A stretch of 5,565 nucleotides of DNA from Bacteroidia bacterium. Lineage in GTDB: Bacteria; Bacteroidota; Bacteroidia; B-17B0; Aurantibacillaceae. Position numbers and translations under genes: made by a program. Below the pieces are notes generated by a model. The model worked only from the letters and a program-made list of their open reading frames with translations. It was not told where the DNA came from and did no database searches. Each line of letters starts with the position of its first letter. Positions within the stretch are counted from its first letter, which is position 1. The stretch covers positions 1 through 5,565 of the forward strand of contig JAOABO010000114.1 in assembly GCA_026418315.1 (NCBI GenBank), written 5' to 3'. Below, in pieces: positions 5,505 through 5,565 of this stretch.

Positions 5505-5565
5505 CTTCATTAAAGTTGGTGATTGTGTATTTAAAATTATCTTTGGTGTATTGACAGAATTTATC
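5494..5565 (-). CDS. Possible C-terminal end of an unidentified convergent gene (cut by window edge)
   Basis: From the right edge, one minus-strand frame is open for 23 codons and ends in TAA at 5494-5496, reading DKFCQYTKDNFKYTITNF followed by NEVEV. The other two minus-strand frames contain stops within or soon after this stretch. The composition (mixed polar and aromatic residues, acidic end) looks like a genuine protein tail, and its position 75 bases beyond the Bax inhibitor-1 stop suits a convergent neighbour. The piece is too short to assign to a family, and an open frame of this length can occur by chance. Confidence 0.45.
   Translation of the reverse strand, partial: DKFCQYTKDNFKYTITNFNEVEV

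Noticed and set aside
1..5565. Defence system, phage, CRISPR or insertion sequence
   Set aside because: No nuclease, helicase, Cas, integrase or transposase motifs, no direct-repeat/spacer pattern and no terminal inverted repeats were seen. Every substantial gene fits an ordinary Bacteroidota chromosomal family or is an uncharacterised but non-mobile protein.

Overview
The window is a compact, AT-rich piece of bacterial chromosome (roughly one third G+C by eye). It almost certainly comes from a member of the Bacteroidota. The lineage call rests on several points: a DUF4834-type small membrane protein ending in GDYVDYEEVN; a TlpA-like thioredoxin preceded by DUF4369/DUF5106-like regions; signal peptides that end in A-Q; no Shine-Dalgarno sequences, with A/T-rich leaders instead; and one exact match to the Bacteroidota -7 promoter element (TAnnTTTG). 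Nothing in the sequence supports a finer placement. I see no rRNA, tRNA, CRISPR array, transposase or insertion-sequence ends.

Positions 1-4553 hold six genes on the minus strand. Read in the direction of transcription, they are: a secreted TlpA-like thiol-disulfide protein (4553-2964); a secreted or membrane coiled-coil protein with four tandem QINSxQN heptads (2927-2424); a family 2 glycosyltransferase (2420-1671); a pRiA4b ORF-3-like protein with a very acidic tail (1666-953); a 64-residue DUF4834-like membrane peptide (947-753); and the first 249 residues of a Bacteroidota-conserved hypothetical protein that runs off the left edge (747-1). The last five are separated by only 3-5 bases and look like one transcription unit. 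The 36-base gap before the coiled-coil gene contains a possible internal promoter.

Positions 4554-4677 are a 124-base divergent intergenic region with two small dyads and weak promoter-like boxes facing both ways. To its right, a Bax inhibitor-1/YbhL-type membrane protein is encoded on the plus strand (4678-5418). The last 72 bases are open on the minus strand and read as the C-terminal 23 residues of a convergent gene that I cannot identify.

Functionally, this looks like a chromosomal housekeeping and cell-envelope neighbourhood rather than a defence island or mobile element. I found no convincing new multi-gene system. The most interesting item is the coiled-coil/transmembrane protein, whose heptads appear to have been built by duplicating a 42-base unit. 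The unusual two-part charge pattern of the pRiA4b-like protein comes second.
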